From: Simiduia curdlanivorans
GTDB taxonomy: Bacteria > Pseudomonadota > Gammaproteobacteria > Pseudomonadales > Cellvibrionaceae
Assembly: GCF_030409605.1 (NCBI RefSeq)
Contig: NZ_JAUFQG010000004.1
Span: forward strand, 186,001-250,000
Direction: 5' to 3'
Length of the DNA stretch: 64,000 nucleotides
A program made the position numbers and the translations under genes. Shown piece by piece: positions 35,264 to 42,782 of this stretch (position 1 is its first letter; each line of letters starts with the position of its first letter). The notes beneath the pieces are model-generated. The model searched no databases. It saw only the letters and a list, made by a program, of their open reading frames with translations, and was not told where the DNA came from.

Positions 35264-35292
35264 TTGGCGCGCACTGACCCGCTCTCTATAAT
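35264..35292 (+). promoter_or_regulatory. Sigma-70-type promoter for the glycosyltransferase operon
   Basis: TTGGCG, 17 bases, TATAAT. The spacer contains TGACCC (35275-35280), the same half-site as in the palindrome at 35232-35245, suggesting an operator. Transcription would begin near 35299, about 60 bases before the gene. Confidence 0.7.
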
Positions 35293-35358
35293 TAGTCATC
35301 ATTGGCTCAGCCAGCGTTTCCCTATAACCTCTCCGGACACCATTGCCGATACCGCGTT

Positions 35359-36693
35359 ATGAATGCAAAAACACTGGCTCAACCCCAAATAGACTCAGCT
35401 CAAGCCTTAGCCAGCGACGGCCAACCCAGTTTGCGCATTTGCCTGCTGGGCTATCGCTCGCACCCTTTTGTCGGCGGCCAGGGCATCTATCTACATTATT
35501 TAAGCAAAGCGCTGTTAGCACTAGGCCATCAAGTGGATGTCATTTCAGGCCCGCCCTACCCGGAAGTCATCAGCGGCGTAAACCTGATTAAACTGCCCAG
35601 CCTAGACTTGTTCGCGGTCGACGACCCAACGCGGGCGCTAAGACTGAGACATTTAACCAGTTACACCGATACCTTCGAGTGGTGCAGCAAGCTCACCGGC
35701 GGCTTCGCCGAGCCCTATACCTTTGGTCGGCGGGTGGCGAAATATTTAAAACGCCACGGTCACAATTACGACATAGTGCACGACAATCAATGCCTAGCTT
35801 GGGGCCTACTCGATATTCAAAAGCGCGGTTTACCGGTAGTCGCCACCGTGCACCACCCCATCACCCGCGATTTAGAAATTAAACTCGCCGCCGAAGATAA
35901 CTGGGGCATGCGCTTACTGATCAAGCGCTGGCACTATTTCTTAAAAATGCAAAAACGGGTAGTGCAAAAACTTGCGCACATAGTCACCGTGTCGGAACAG
36001 TCGCGGCAAGATATTGCACAAGCCTTTCAGCGCCCCTTGGCCAGTATTGATTTGATGCACAACGGCATAGACACGGAAGTATTTAAGCCAAACCCGGACA
36101 TCGCGAAGCAAGCCTATAAAGTGATTAGCACCGCATCCGCCGATCAACCGCTCAAAGGTTTACGATTTTTATTACAAGCTATCGCCAACTTAAAAGCACA
36201 CTACCCAGACATTTCACTCACCGTTATCGGCAAACTCCATGCCGGTGGCGAAACAGAAAAGTTATTGCAAAAGCTGGCGCTAGAACAGCAGGTAACATTT
36301 ATCTCCGGCATCACTACCGCAGAACTGGTCGATCAATACAACAGCGCGCAAGTTGCCGTGGTGCCATCGCTCTATGAAGGCTTTGGTTTACCCGCGGGCG
36401 AGGCCATGGCCTGTGCACTGCCTTTGGTAGCTACCGATGGCGGCGCCATTCCCGAAGTGGTCGGCGATGCTGCCCTAAGCGTGCCGGCCGGCGATGCTAT
36501 GGCCATTAGCCAAGCCTTGTCGCAACTGTTCGACAAGCCAGCCTTGCGCCAGATGTTGAGCGAAAAAGCGCGCAAACGCATCGAGGAAAATTTCAGCTGG
36601 CACAAGGTAGCCACCGAATTAACCGCCTACTATCGACATATTCTCAAGCCCGCCGATGCGGCGCAAAAGGTTAAGCGTCATGCTCACCGTTGA
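35359..36693 (+). CDS. Glycosyltransferase family 4 (GT-B)
   Basis: A 444-residue cytoplasmic glycosyltransferase. N-terminal domain: LRICLLGYRSHPFVGGQGIYLHYLSKALLALGH, with the glycine-rich acceptor loop. The C-terminal donor domain has GITTAELVDQYNSAQVAVVPSLYEGFGLPAGEAMA, including the EX7E motif of retaining GT4 enzymes near 340-348. It should transfer a sugar from a nucleotide donor to a lipid or glycan. The ATG at 35359 is chosen as the first ATG; a TTG 19 codons upstream has no ribosome-binding site. It heads a coupled operon with a methyltransferase (14-base overlap) and a toroid protein. Confidence 0.88.
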   Translation: MNAKTLAQPQIDSAQALASDGQPSLRICLLGYRSHPFVGGQGIYLHYLSKALLALGHQVDVISGPPYPEVISGVNLIKLPSLDLFAVDDPTRALRLRHLTSYTDTFEWCSKLTGGFAEPYTFGRRVAKYLKRHGHNYDIVHDNQCLAWGLLDIQKRGLPVVATVHHPITRDLEIKLAAEDNWGMRLLIKRWHYFLKMQKRVVQKLAHIVTVSEQSRQDIAQAFQRPLASIDLMHNGIDTEVFKPNPDIAKQAYKVISTASADQPLKGLRFLLQAIANLKAHYPDISLTVIGKLHAGGETEKLLQKLALEQQVTFISGITTAELVDQYNSAQVAVVPSLYEGFGLPAGEAMACALPLVATDGGAIPEVVGDAALSVPAGDAMAISQALSQLFDKPALRQMLSEKARKRIEENFSWHKVATELTAYYRHILKPADAAQKVKRHAHR

Positions 36694-37393
36694 TTTTAAA
36701 CATTTTCCGCTCAAAGACGGCGACCGCCTTTTGGATCTAGGTTGCGGCGAGGGCCGACACGCAATTAACGCTTACATAGCAGGCAACATCGATGTTTTTG
36801 CAGTTGATTTGAACCCCAGCGATTTGGCCATAGCACAACAACGGCAACAACCTTTCGCCGAAAAGTCGAACGCCAAAAGCTTTCATTTACAATGCGCCGA
36901 CGCACTAAAACTGCCCTTTCCCGATCACTGCTTTGACAAAATCATTTGCAGCGAAGTGCTCGAACACCTGCCCGACTACCAAGGTGCGCTTACCGAGATT
37001 CAACGCATTTTAAAACCTGGCGGCACCCTTGCCATCAGCGTACCGCGCGCCTGGCCGGAAAAAATTTGCTGGAAGCTAAGCAGCGCCTACCACCAAGTTG
37101 AAGGTGGCCATCTGCGCATATTTAATAGCCAAACTCTCAATCGCGAAATTGAGCAGTTCGGCTTTAAACGCTACCAACGCCATTGGGCGCACGCGCTGCA
37201 CTCGCCTTTTTGGTGGCTCAAGTGCGCGCTCTGGAACCAGCAAGAGCAGTCGCGCTTAATTCGCGGCTATCACAAACTACTGGTCTGGGACTTAATGCAA
37301 AAACCGTGGCTGACCCAAACCTTAGAAAAGTTATTGAACCCCATCATGGGAAAAAGTGTGGTGATGTATTACCACACAGAGGACACAGTGTGA
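36680..37393 (+). CDS. Class I SAM-dependent methyltransferase
   Basis: A 237-residue enzyme. SAM-binding motif I is LLDLGCGEG at 17-25, an acidic residue follows in FAVDLNP, and motif IV-like CSEVLEHLPDYQGALTEIQRILKPGGTLAISVP is characteristic of Methyltransf_11. The C-terminal 90 residues are aromatic and basic (HALHSPFWWLKCALWN). The ATG at 36680 follows AAAAGG and overlaps the glycosyltransferase stop. The last four bases (GTGA) overlap the next gene. It presumably methylates a sugar, hydroxyl or carboxyl of the product made by this cluster; the substrate is unknown. Confidence 0.87.
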   Translation: MLTVDFKHFPLKDGDRLLDLGCGEGRHAINAYIAGNIDVFAVDLNPSDLAIAQQRQQPFAEKSNAKSFHLQCADALKLPFPDHCFDKIICSEVLEHLPDYQGALTEIQRILKPGGTLAISVPRAWPEKICWKLSSAYHQVEGGHLRIFNSQTLNREIEQFGFKRYQRHWAHALHSPFWWLKCALWNQQEQSRLIRGYHKLLVWDLMQKPWLTQTLEKLLNPIMGKSVVMYYHTEDTV

Positions 37394-38496
37394 CATCGCT
37401 ATTATTACAAAAAGGCCGCTACCCGAAAGCGCTACTGCAACCGACTGTAGACTACATACTCAAACAGCAATTTGAAGATGGTTGCATTCCCTGGTACCGC
37501 GGCGACAAAGCAGACCCCTGGGATCACACAGAAGCCGCCATGGGGCTATCAATTGCCGGTGAATTTGCCGCGGCCGAAAGAGCCTATCAATGGTTAGCCA
37601 ATCAACAATTAGACGACGGCAGCTGGTGGAACCACTACAAAAATAACCAACCCGTGTGCAAAGAGAAGCGCGAAACCAACTTCGTCGCCTACGTGGCAAC
37701 CGGTATTTGGCACCATTACCTGATTACCGAAAACCGCGATTTCCTCGCCTTACATTGGCCCATGGTGGCCGAAGCCATCGAGTTTGTGCTGCGCTACCAA
37801 AGCGAGCAAGGCGAAATTGATTGGGCCGTGGATGAACAAGGCAATGGCTTAGGCGACGCACTCATCACCGCCAATAGCTCTATAGCCAAGAGCCTTGAGT
37901 GCGCCATTAATATTGCCCATACCCTCGGACAAGCAACCGAGCGCTGGAGCGCCGCGCGGTCCAACATTGTTGCCTGCTTAAAGCATAAGCCCGAGCGTTT
38001 CGATCGCACCTGGGAGAGCAAAGCCCGTTATTCCATGGACTGGTTTTACCCAGTACTCACCGGTGTCATTACCGGCGAAGATGCCGTGGCACGCATCGAT
38101 AGTCGCTGGCACGAATTCGTGGAAAAGGGTTTAGGTTGCCGCTGCGTAACCGATGAACCTTGGGTCACCATCGCCGAAAGTTGCGAGCTAACTATGGCAT
38201 TGTTGGCCATTAACGATCACGCCCGCGCAGTTAATTTATACAGCTGGCTACACCAATTTTTAGATGCCGACGGCGGCTATTGGATGGGTTATCAATTTCG
38301 CGACAAGGTGGTGTGGCCGGAAGAAAAAACTACCTGGACCAGTGGTGCCATTTTACTTGCCGCCGATGCACTCACTGAACACACAGCCGCGGCAAAATTG
38401 TTCATCGAACATAACGACATTCACACCGCCGTTGATTCGCTAAACATGCCACGCAAAAATCAACGCAGCGCAGCCAATGGGCTGCGCATTGACTAG
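37390..38496 (+). CDS. Alpha/alpha toroid (prenyltransferase-like) protein
   Basis: A 368-residue protein made of helical repeats with recurring motifs: QQFEDGCIPWYRGDKADPWDHTEAAMGL, LANQQLDDGSWWNHY and FLDADGGYWMGYQF. This is the six-hairpin/terpenoid-cyclase-like (alpha/alpha)6 barrel that databases label prenyltransferase or squalene-cyclase repeat. Acidic and aromatic residues line such a barrel in glycosidases, so it may instead act on a glycan. No DXDD cyclase motif was seen. The GTG at 37390 overlaps the methyltransferase stop by four bases. A longer open frame begins further upstream within that gene and is rejected. Confidence 0.7.
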   Translation: MTSLLLQKGRYPKALLQPTVDYILKQQFEDGCIPWYRGDKADPWDHTEAAMGLSIAGEFAAAERAYQWLANQQLDDGSWWNHYKNNQPVCKEKRETNFVAYVATGIWHHYLITENRDFLALHWPMVAEAIEFVLRYQSEQGEIDWAVDEQGNGLGDALITANSSIAKSLECAINIAHTLGQATERWSAARSNIVACLKHKPERFDRTWESKARYSMDWFYPVLTGVITGEDAVARIDSRWHEFVEKGLGCRCVTDEPWVTIAESCELTMALLAINDHARAVNLYSWLHQFLDADGGYWMGYQFRDKVVWPEEKTTWTSGAILLAADALTEHTAAAKLFIEHNDIHTAVDSLNMPRKNQRSAANGLRID

Positions 38497-38499
38497 AGC

Positions 38500-39123
38500 T
38501 TAGAGCCTGCGCAAGACACCCAAGGTGTTTATGGTCGGCAGCTGTTCGAATAAGCCAGAGGCCAGCGCCAATTTATAAATATCATAGGGCGCTTGGCCGC
38601 CGTCTTCCGGGTTGGGAAAAATGTCATGGATAAGCAGCAAGCCGCCAGGCATCACGTGACTTGCCCAACTGCGGTAATCAGACAAAGCCGTTGCCAGCGC
38701 GTGGCCACCATCGATAAACACCAGCGCCAAGGGCGTTGCCCAATGCCTGCCGGCAACGGCTGAAGAGGCAACGATGGGCACCACCGTATCTTCCAACTTT
38801 GCTCGGCTTAAGGTATCTCGAAAAGTTCGAAAGCTATCCATCTTTTTGACCTGACCATCGTACAACTCGGGATCGTGGTACTCCTCGCCCAGTTGATGCT
38901 CCTCAGAGCCGCGATGGTGATCAACCGCGAACAAAGTTTGTTGATTAGCCTGGCAGGCGGCAGCTAAATACACAGTCGATTTTCCACAGTAGGAACCCAC
39001 TTCTAAGCAGGGACCCATTGCACTTGCAGTGAGAGCTAGTTGATAAAGCCCTTCGCCTTCGTCGTCGGCCAAGAAGCCTTTTACCGATTGGATATTGAAA
39101 TCACTGCTGTGTATTAAGTGCAT
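38500..39123 (-). CDS. SAM-dependent methyltransferase (Methyltransf_24-like)
   Basis: A 207-residue class I methyltransferase. The motif CLEVGSYCGKSTVYLA binds SAM, LFAVDHHRGSEEHQ follows, and PLALVFIDGGHALATALSDYRSW is the hallmark of the Methyltransf_24/cephalosporin hydroxylase-like group. PGGLLLIHDIF follows. It converges on the toroid gene with 3 bases between the stops, so it belongs to the same neighbourhood but to a separate transcript. It probably works on the same product as the plus-strand genes; the substrate is unknown. Confidence 0.85.
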   Translation of the reverse strand: MHLIHSSDFNIQSVKGFLADDEGEGLYQLALTASAMGPCLEVGSYCGKSTVYLAAACQANQQTLFAVDHHRGSEEHQLGEEYHDPELYDGQVKKMDSFRTFRDTLSRAKLEDTVVPIVASSAVAGRHWATPLALVFIDGGHALATALSDYRSWASHVMPGGLLLIHDIFPNPEDGGQAPYDIYKLALASGLFEQLPTINTLGVLRRL

Positions 39124-39251
39124 AGAAAACTCAAAGCCGGCTGTTTATCGTCGCGGTAGTTTACAGCATTCAGATAGGAGAAAAACAACAAGTTACCGCG
39201 ATTCTTGCCACTTTGCTGTAAACTAAAGCCAAACCCGAACAGACCTAAGTT

Positions 39252-39974
39252 ATGCGGAAAAATAACAGACCCTACGCACTTAAATGGCTGAGCAACGCGA
39301 TCAATCGCCGCTACACCAAGCGCTTTCTCGAACCTCAGTTCGATCATTGTGGCGATGGATTACAAGCCATTTCACCTTGGTCAATCAGTGTTTTCGGAGC
39401 AGGTATAAAGCTCGGTCGCTGCACCCATATCATTTCCGCACGCAGCAATCCTGTGCAGTTGACTTGCTGGTCAGGTAAACAGGGGGCAGGTGAAATTCAT
39501 ATCGGCGATTTTGTGTTAATTTCGCCGGGCGTACGCATCTCGTCCAATATATCTATTCACATTGGCGACAGCTGCATGCTAGCTGCGAATGTCTATATTT
39601 CCGATAGCGATTGGCACGGCCTCTATAATAGAACCCGGCCATTCCGCTGCAGCAAGCCGGTGTCGTTAGGGCGAAACGTTTGGATTGGCGATAGCGCCAT
39701 TATTTGTAAAGGCGTTAATATTGGGGACAATAGCGTGGTTGGCGCGGGTTCCGTAGTCACAAAAGATGTACCGGCAAATACCGTGGTTGCCGGCAATCCG
39801 GCAAAACCGGTGAAACATCTAAACCCAAATCGAAAAATGCTCACCCGCGAAACGCTGTTTGCCGACACCGAACACTATTATCAGAACCAGGCGCAATTAG
39901 ATAAATACGTCCTCGGCAACAACGGCTGGTTCAATTGGTTGAGATCGGTATTATTCCCCAATAAAAACGATTAG
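39252..39974 (+). CDS. Hexapeptide-repeat acyltransferase
   Basis: A 240-residue protein with a left-handed beta-helix of hexapeptide repeats from about 75 to 195 (IHIGDFVLISPGVRISSNI, ISIHIGDSCMLAANVYISD, SLGRNVWIGDSAIICKGVNIGDNSVVGAGSVVTKDVPAN). It ends in the typical AGNPAKPVKHLN. The catalytic histidine is probably in SDSDWHGLYN. Such enzymes acetylate or acylate sugars using acyl-CoA, and trimers form the active sites. It follows the methyltransferase divergently and shares the neighbourhood of the sugar-modification genes. A perfect heptamer array begins 6 bases after its stop. Confidence 0.87.
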   Translation: MRKNNRPYALKWLSNAINRRYTKRFLEPQFDHCGDGLQAISPWSISVFGAGIKLGRCTHIISARSNPVQLTCWSGKQGAGEIHIGDFVLISPGVRISSNISIHIGDSCMLAANVYISDSDWHGLYNRTRPFRCSKPVSLGRNVWIGDSAIICKGVNIGDNSVVGAGSVVTKDVPANTVVAGNPAKPVKHLNPNRKMLTRETLFADTEHYYQNQAQLDKYVLGNNGWFNWLRSVLFPNKND

Positions 39975-39980
39975 TGCAAA

Positions 39981-40050
39981 ACAGCTAACAGCTAACAGCT
40001 AACAGCTAACAGCTAACAGCTAACAGCTAACAGCTAACAGCTAACAGCTA
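39981..40050. repeat. Ten perfect tandem copies of the 7-mer ACAGCTA
   Basis: Seventy bases, ten uninterrupted copies of ACAGCTA. The array lies between the acyltransferase stop (39974) and the S4 gene (convergent, stop at 40142). Each copy contains AGCT. Uninterrupted perfection indicates recent expansion by strand slippage, so copy number should differ between strains. It is outside coding sequence and has no spacers, so it is not a CRISPR array. Confidence 0.97.
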
Positions 40051-40141
40051 CAATAAAAACAGGGCTACGAAAAATTGTACACACGATATTTTCGTCACCT
40101 GTCTCCATGCATACTACTATAAAGATCTAACAACCAAGAAA

Positions 40142-40354
40142 CTAACCAAGCACAATACGCAGTTCATCGCCATCCACAGACAATAGATCACCGGCGTTAA
40201 TTTGCCGACGTTTTCGTGTCTCCACCTCGCCGTTCACCAATACGGCTCCATCGGCAACCATCATCTTCGCCTCCGCACCACTCGACGCGATACCCTCGAA
40301 CTTCAGTATTTTATAAAGTTCTACCGGTTGTTTGGTAATCAATACATCTCTCAT
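40142..40354 (-). CDS. YbcJ-like S4-domain RNA-binding protein
   Basis: A 70-residue protein that is almost wholly an S4 RNA-binding domain: VELYKILKFEGIASSGAEAKMMVADGAVLVNGEVETRKRRQINAGDLL. Length and pattern match E. coli YbcJ, a small RNA-binding protein of unclear role, probably ribosome- or tRNA-related. It stands alone on the minus strand. Confidence 0.9.
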   Translation of the reverse strand: MRDVLITKQPVELYKILKFEGIASSGAEAKMMVADGAVLVNGEVETRKRRQINAGDLLSVDGDELRIVLG

Positions 40355-40432
40355 TGCCTATCCTCAAAACTCACTGGCTAAAATCCAGTCGAGCATTAAA
40401 ACCCATATCAAATACACAGCTCAGTACCTATG

Positions 40433-40933
40433 CTAGAGCTTCTTTTGTAAAAAAACGGCTTGGCCCATTTTTGGATCAAGCTCGTACTGTCGATAGCCCA
40501 TCGCAGCATACAGGGCTCCGGCTTGCTGATTACCGGTTAACACCTCGAGCGTCAGCTTGCAGCACTGACGCGCGCGGGCATGGGCTTCCATTGCTTGCAT
40601 CAGCTGGGTCGCCACGCCCTTGCCGCGGGCAACGCTCAGCACCGCCAAGTCATGAATATTAATCAAGCGCTTGGCCGCGAAGGTAGAAACAGTTTCAAAA
40701 CCATTAATAAGCCCCACGGCCTCGGCGTCGACGAACGCGATAAAACTCACTGCGTGCTGCGTTGCGCGCAACAGCACCGGCAACTCGGCACGGACATGAT
40801 CAGCTAAGGCTTCACCACCGCCCATGGGGTCGCGAGCATAAGCGTCGAGCAGATTTAACACATGATGCATTTGCTCGGCATCTGCGTAATCCACCCTTTG
40901 GATGGTGCAGTTGGTCGTTTGGCTAGGGTTCAT
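40433..40933 (-). CDS. GNAT-family N-acetyltransferase
   Basis: A 166-residue GCN5-related acetyltransferase. The acetyl-CoA-binding motif A is LAVLSVARGKGVATQLMQAMEAHARARQC (R/QxxGxG/A), and the C-terminal LEVLTGNQQAGALYAAMGYRQYELDPK is typical of the fold. Such enzymes acetylate small amines or protein N-termini; the substrate is unknown. It is 28 bases downstream of the PliI-like gene and may be cotranscribed. Confidence 0.88.
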   Translation of the reverse strand: MNPSQTTNCTIQRVDYADAEQMHHVLNLLDAYARDPMGGGEALADHVRAELPVLLRATQHAVSFIAFVDAEAVGLINGFETVSTFAAKRLINIHDLAVLSVARGKGVATQLMQAMEAHARARQCCKLTLEVLTGNQQAGALYAAMGYRQYELDPKMGQAVFLQKKL

Positions 40934-40961
40934 TTTGATAATTCACCTATTGGATGACACA

Positions 40962-41486
40962 TCACTGCTCGGCTGCCTGAGTGTCGACCGGCAGTGGCGT
41001 ATTTTCAGTTTCCGGTTCCAGTGCGTTCAATACTTTAATTTGGGTTTTTAACGCGGCATTCACATCCGCGCCAGCGGCCAAACCTTCGACGATGGCAATT
41101 GAACTTAACTTGTCATCAATAAATCGCCAAGCGTGCGCGGTTAAATAACTACCACTGCCAGCATTCTCAAACACCACCACGAGATCCAGTTGATCATCGT
41201 CGTCAATATCCACCAAACCGGCCTGCTTTAAAAAGCCGTCGCGCGCAAAAATCAGCCCGGTAATAAAGAAATCCCGAGAATTCGATTCATCTCTGTTCTG
41301 GTATATCCGAACACTATAGCTACCCATGCTTTTGGGTTCACCACGGCCCTCCTCAACCACAACGCTGACGCCCTCACCCCACACCAAAAATTTTTCGCTG
41401 TTAAGCTCAACTTGGGCAAAGTCATCTGACTCACAAGCCATAAGCAAGCTGCTGAGCAACAGTACCCATGCAAAACCCATTTTCAT
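40962..41486 (-). CDS. PliI-like inhibitor of I-type lysozyme (lipoprotein)
   Basis: A 174-residue lipoprotein: the signal ends in LLMAC with the lipidated cysteine about residue 18. The mature domain has YSVRIYQN, FITGLIFARDG, DIDDDDQLDLVVVFENAGSGSYLTAHAW. This resembles the PliI family, periplasmic inhibitors that block invertebrate-type lysozymes. A protective role against animal or protist lysozyme would fit a marine or host-associated bacterium. The ATG at 41486 has GGGGGATA 8 bases upstream and lies 4 bases after the ubiI stop, so it is transcribed from the ubi operon. Confidence 0.78.
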   Translation of the reverse strand: MKMGFAWVLLLSSLLMACESDDFAQVELNSEKFLVWGEGVSVVVEEGRGEPKSMGSYSVRIYQNRDESNSRDFFITGLIFARDGFLKQAGLVDIDDDDQLDLVVVFENAGSGSYLTAHAWRFIDDKLSSIAIVEGLAAGADVNAALKTQIKVLNALEPETENTPLPVDTQAAEQ

Positions 41487-41490
41487 CGAC

Positions 41491-42729
41491 TTATCCCCCA
41501 AGTACTTTATTCACAAGTGCATTTTTTAGCAGTGACTGACGATCAACCTGACGCACGCCTTCATTTCTCAACCAGCGCAATAAGATAGAGTCCGAGGCGA
41601 ATAATTGCTTAAAACCTTCCATACCTAACATCATCATTAAATTCTCTGCCTTGCGCGCACGCTGATATCGGCGCAGGGTCGCCATGTGGGCAACGGGTAA
41701 ACCGCGCTGCAGCGCTCGATCGAGCTCGGCCACTAGGGCTAACGCATCTTTGATACCGATATTAACGCCTTGACCTGCGAGCGGGTGAATAGTGTGCGCC
41801 GCATCGCCCAACAGTGCCAAGCCCGGCACAACATAATCCAGCGCGTGACGCTGCCGCAACGGAATACAAAAGCGCTTATCAATGCTTAGCACTTGACCAA
41901 GACAAGCTTCCGAGCGACGGGTTAATTGCGCACAAAAGGCATCATCGCTTAGACCCATTAATGCCTGTGCTTTTTCAGTTTCAATAGACCAGACAATGGA
42001 GCAGTGAAATTCATCTTGCTCGGCCCTGGCGGCTTGCTGCAAAGGCAGAAAGGCCAAGGGCCCATCCATCATAAAGCGCTGTCGCGCGACAAAGCCATGG
42101 GGTTTTTCCGTGGTTATCGTCGCGACAATGGCGCTGTGGCCGTAGTCCCATTCGCGCGTTGCCATCTGCGCCAAACTTCGCATTTGCGAGTGAGCGCCAT
42201 CGGCGGCCAACACCAGCAGGCTTTGGATCATTTGACCAGACGCCAAGGTTAATTGTGTAGGCGCGAAAGTTTCGTCGCCGGTCATTGTGGGTGGCGTAAA
42301 TTGCTCGACCTTCTCACCCAACAGCAACGAGATGTTGGGGGCGTAACTCATCGCTTGCTGCAGGTGACTCACCAATAAAGAATTCTCGACAATAAAGCCG
42401 AGTTGCTTTTGCTGTGAGGCCTGGGCATCGAAATGAATGCGCCCTGTGCCCTCGGCATCCCACACGTCCATTTCGCGATAGGCGCATACGCGCTGCGCCT
42501 GCAACTTTGACCAAATACCCACGCCCTCTAACGCCGACACAGAGGTTTGGGTGAGTGCGACCACGCGAGGATCGAAAACTGAAGCATCAAATACCGTGAG
42601 TGTGTCTGCAGCCTCTATGACCGCAATGCGCAACTGCGGGTGCTGCCGCGTTATCAGCAAGGCCACCAAGGCGCCCACTAAACCCGCACCAACCACGACG
42701 ATATCAAAAGCGTTAGATTTGTCAGTCAT
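41491..42729 (-). CDS. ubiI: FAD-dependent ubiquinone hydroxylase, UbiI type
   Basis: A flavoprotein monooxygenase of 412 residues. The GxGxxG FAD motif is in DIVVVGAGLVGALVALLI, and the second FAD region is GLALLGDAAHTIHPLAGQGVNIGIKDA. It hydroxylates an octaprenyl-phenol ring carbon in ubiquinone biosynthesis. UbiI assignment (C5 hydroxylase, formerly VisC) rests on its position directly after ubiH in the order pepP-ubiH-ubiI, as in E. coli. The UbiF/UbiM alternatives cannot be excluded from sequence alone. The start ATG at 42729 gives the family N-terminus. Confidence 0.88.
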   Translation of the reverse strand: MTDKSNAFDIVVVGAGLVGALVALLITRQHPQLRIAVIEAADTLTVFDASVFDPRVVALTQTSVSALEGVGIWSKLQAQRVCAYREMDVWDAEGTGRIHFDAQASQQKQLGFIVENSLLVSHLQQAMSYAPNISLLLGEKVEQFTPPTMTGDETFAPTQLTLASGQMIQSLLVLAADGAHSQMRSLAQMATREWDYGHSAIVATITTEKPHGFVARQRFMMDGPLAFLPLQQAARAEQDEFHCSIVWSIETEKAQALMGLSDDAFCAQLTRRSEACLGQVLSIDKRFCIPLRQRHALDYVVPGLALLGDAAHTIHPLAGQGVNIGIKDALALVAELDRALQRGLPVAHMATLRRYQRARKAENLMMMLGMEGFKQLFASDSILLRWLRNEGVRQVDRQSLLKNALVNKVLGG

Positions 42730-42782
42730 GAAGCTTGGCCTTGTAACAATGATCAAATATTGCGAAAAAAATCATGGCGTCA

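Noticed and set aside
37183..37389. A longer start for the toroid protein, upstream of 37390.
   Set aside because: This would overlap the methyltransferase over 200 bases in another frame. The GTG at 37390 overlaps the stop by four bases and the family-like sequence begins after it.
39981..40050. CRISPR array.
   Set aside because: The units are 7 bases and contiguous, with no spacers and no cas genes in the window.
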